NCBI GenBank assembly: GCA_017618435.1
Contig: JAFZUH010000055.1
Span: forward strand, 1 to 9,641
Length of the DNA: 9,641 nt
DNA from: Bacteroidales bacterium
GTDB lineage: Bacteria; Bacteroidota; Bacteroidia; Bacteroidales; WCHB1-69
Direction: 5' to 3'
The position numbers and the translations under genes are program-made. This document shows, in pieces, positions 7,964 to 9,641 of the stretch (position 1 is its first letter; each line of letters begins with the position of its first letter). The notes under the pieces are model-generated. The model did not search any database. It was given only the letters and a program-made list of their open reading frames with translations, and was not told the DNA's origin.

Positions 7964-8001
7964 AATGGCACTTGAATAATCATTATTATTTAAGTGCCAT
8001 T
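7964..8001. terminator. Strong, probably bidirectional terminator hairpin
   Basis: AATGGCACTT (7964-7973) and AAGTGCCATT (7992-8001) pair perfectly. Pairing continues inward as GAATAAT with ATTATTT (first pair G-U), giving a 17-bp stem closed by a 4-base CATT loop. On the plus strand it is followed by CTTTATTTTTATTTG, a T-rich tract that would end the tRNA transcript. On the minus strand it lies just past the HNH gene stop and is followed by TCCTTTTATTC, so it can serve that gene too. Confidence 0.85.
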
Positions 8002-8009
8002 CTTTATTT

Positions 8010-9092
8010 TTATTTGTTAGACTTTCGTCTATTGCATTCCTTACATAACATTTGGCAATTTTCGGCAACGGTGCGACCGCCTTTGCTCCACGGTGTGATG
8101 TGGTCGGCTTCCATTTCTTCAATCTCGAAATGTTTTCCGCAAACTTTGCAGATTCCATTTTGTTTCTCGTACACTTCGCGTCTCATATTGTCATCGAAGG
8201 CTCGGATGCCCAAATTACGCTCATCGCCATCGAAAATGTATGGGTAAATGCCTGATTTCTTTTGAACATCGCTATCGGTCATCAAACGCTTTACCTCATC
8301 TTCGAGTTGGTTTGCATCCCAATTTTGATTGTGGTATTTCTCGAAAAGCGGACCCCAATCAACGTTTTGCATTTCTTTTCGATACTTCGGAAAAACCGCT
8401 TTAACCCAATTGATTACGCTACTGAAATGATTCCAAAGTGCAACCGCGTTTGGGTCGTGCTGATGGTTGCCCATATAAATTTCAATATTGCCTTTTGATA
8501 TCCAAGATATTGCAGTTTCCAAATATTCTTGACGAATAGCCGAACCTTTCAGATAATCGCTACCGATTTGAGCCGCAGGGCAATTAGATTTGCTAAAATA
8601 GCGTTTTGCATCGGCTACCCACGGACCAGAATATACCGCATTGCGTAATTCTTGGTCGGATAGTTTTTCGCCCGCTATATTGATGGTTTTGAACCATTTG
8701 AGTTTCTCGCTATCACTGCCGCTGCAAATGTAAACTTGCAACTCGTAGTTTAAAATCTGATCTTGTTCATCGGGTTTAAGGTTGTGAAAATAACGCATAT
8801 CAAAAGCAAAATCGCCATTCACATATTGACAAATGCTGATAGTTCGTTGCTGACCGTCAATTATTTCGAATGTTCCGTCCTCGCGTGTTGCCCAATACAT
8901 TACATTGAGCGGAAAACCCAGTGTAAGTGTGTCAATTACAGCATCACGTTGCTTGTCTTTATAAACAAACTCTCGCTGATAAGGTGGTCGCACATCAAGT
9001 TTTCCGTCGTACGCACGTACGCCGTTTTCTGCATTATCCACATAGCCTTTGGCTAAATCGCCAACTTTAATTTTACAAAGTTTAATATCCAT
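8010..9092 (-). CDS. DUF262 and HNH domain nuclease, probable restriction or defence effector
   Basis: Predicted DNA endonuclease of 360 residues joining two domains. The N-terminal half is DUF262 (ParB/Srx-like, found in GmrS, SspE and BrxU), with RPPYQREFVY at 35-44 and the hallmark IDGQQRT at 78-84. The DGQQR motif is tied to NTP use in relatives. A helical middle part follows, with FKTINIAGEKLSDQELRNAVYSG at 134-156 in two runs. The C-terminal end (about 305-360) is an HNH domain: zinc pairs CxxC at 315/318 and 350/353, the active DH at 330-331, Asn345 and a final CNRRKSNK. All expected catalytic residues are present, so it should be active. It differs from GmrSD, whose nuclease part is a larger DUF1524 domain. 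It begins 21 bp after the stop of the upstream methyltransferase gene and shares its strand, so both are probably one operon. The target, and whether modification blocks or triggers cutting, are not shown. Confidence 0.85.
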   Translation of the reverse strand: MDIKLCKIKVGDLAKGYVDNAENGVRAYDGKLDVRPPYQREFVYKDKQRDAVIDTLTLGFPLNVMYWATREDGTFEIIDGQQRTISICQYVNGDFAFDMRYFHNLKPDEQDQILNYELQVYICSGSDSEKLKWFKTINIAGEKLSDQELRNAVYSGPWVADAKRYFSKSNCPAAQIGSDYLKGSAIRQEYLETAISWISKGNIEIYMGNHQHDPNAVALWNHFSSVINWVKAVFPKYRKEMQNVDWGPLFEKYHNQNWDANQLEDEVKRLMTDSDVQKKSGIYPYIFDGDERNLGIRAFDDNMRREVYEKQNGICKVCGKHFEIEEMEADHITPWSKGGRTVAENCQMLCKECNRRKSNK

Positions 9093-9113
9093 ATCTGTAT
9101 GATTTTAAGGTTA

Positions 9114-9641
9114 TTATTTCTTATTATTGCCGTATTTTGCTTCCGGCTCTGCCGCCATTCGTACATCTGATTCGGGTGCTTCGTAGGTTTTTGCCGATTG
9201 TTTACGACGAATGAGAATGCGATGATATGTTTTTTGACATAACTTGTCCTTATACATCTTTTGGCGAGAAGCATACTCTTTAAAACCCTCTTTTCTTCTT
9301 AAAATATCTAGTTCTATACAAGGTTCGCAACATTGTAATATTTCAAATTGTTCGGGATTATACTTATCCATAAAGGTTATGGGAACTCCAATAACCCCAT
9401 TGAAATCAAAAGGAATTTCATTTGTTTTGTCAACATTTATGGCGTTAAAATCCGCATATTGAGGAAATTCCTCTGGTGTATAAGATTTATATAGTATTAA
9501 TTCCTCGTGACGTTTTTGAATTTCAAGATTTGTAAACCAATTTACTCCCGAAACTCGTATCATACCTTCACGATGGTCGCCTGCAGTTGCAACATCTTCA
9601 TATTTACTAATAAAATGCCCTGCACCACCTTTAAATCCATA
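9114..9641 (-). CDS. EcoRI-family adenine-specific DNA methyltransferase, N-terminus beyond window
   Basis: C-terminal 175 residues of a DNA adenine methyltransferase of the EcoRI modification-methylase family; such enzymes put a methyl group on N6 of adenine in their recognition site. The frame is open to the right edge. Upstream of the ATG at 9563 it continues as YGFKGGAGHFISKYED and AGDHREG, so that ATG is internal. Family landmarks are RVSGVNWFTNLEIQKRHE, YTPEEFPQYADFNAINV, KTNEIPFDFNGVIGVPITFMDKYNPEQFEIL (in parts) and a closing YHRILIRRK. The catalytic NPPF/DPPY-type motif would lie in the missing N-terminal part and cannot be checked. After ILIRRK there is an extra tail of about 27 residues, charged and Ala/Glu/Lys-rich, which I do not recall from M.EcoRI. 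It ends in tandem TAA codons, 21 bp before the nuclease gene. Confidence 0.85.
   Translation of the reverse strand, partial: YGFKGGAGHFISKYEDVATAGDHREGMIRVSGVNWFTNLEIQKRHEELILYKSYTPEEFPQYADFNAINVDKTNEIPFDFNGVIGVPITFMDKYNPEQFEILQCCEPCIELDILRRKEGFKEYASRQKMYKDKLCQKTYHRILIRRKQSAKTYEAPESDVRMAAEPEAKYGNNKK

Noticed and set aside
7904..8158. Minus-strand 84-codon frame covering the tRNA and the end of the nuclease gene
   Set aside because: It overlaps the tRNA and terminator; the HAGFEPAVF-like end is a typical false translation of an antisense tRNA T arm.
9114..9563. Methyltransferase gene starting at the ATG at 9563
   Set aside because: The same frame continues to the window edge with conserved family residues, so this ATG is internal and the gene is truncated only by the window.
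1..9641. CRISPR array, insertion sequence or transposase
   Set aside because: No regularly spaced repeats, no transposase-like protein and no paired terminal inverted repeats were seen.

Overview
The window looks like a chromosome segment from a member of the Bacteroidota, probably Bacteroidales. Three things suggest this: AT-leaning DNA, promoters of the TAnnTTTG type instead of a sigma-70 -10 box with few Shine-Dalgarno sites, and a tandem-FKBP lipoprotein together with a DUF748 protein typical of that phylum. Genus and species cannot be told from what is visible. Stops include TAA, TAG and TGA, so the standard bacterial code fits.

Layout. (1) 3-2293, plus strand: the end of an exported FKBP-type prolyl isomerase lipoprotein (5' end outside the window), followed 17 bp later by a sodium:solute symporter. 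(2) 2312-3323: DNA-3-methyladenine glycosylase I (tag, minus), converging on the symporter, and a small TIGR04076-family protein (plus). These two diverge from a 160-bp spacer that holds a promoter for each. (3) 3327-7710, minus: a two-gene unit, a large AsmA-like DUF748 envelope protein followed 4 bp later by the RNA-binding transcription accessory protein Tex. (4) 7711-7876: a divergent control region with an inverted repeat and a good promoter for tRNA-Glu(CUC) at 7877-7950. (5) 7964-9641, minus: past a long hairpin terminator, a two-gene restriction-modification-like module. It has an EcoRI-family adenine DNA methyltransferase (running off the right edge) and a DUF262-HNH nuclease.

Regions 1-4 are ordinary housekeeping and envelope genes. 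The right-hand module is the accessory and most interesting part. It pairs a classical Type II adenine methyltransferase family with a nuclease of the DUF262+HNH class, best known from modification-dependent or NTP-using defences (GmrSD, SspE, BrxU), rather than with an EcoRI-type restriction enzyme. It sits next to a tRNA gene, a common insertion point for mobile DNA. By eye, GAATTC, the EcoRI site, is absent from the whole window although its half-sites are frequent. This fits, but does not prove, a GAATTC-like specificity for the module.
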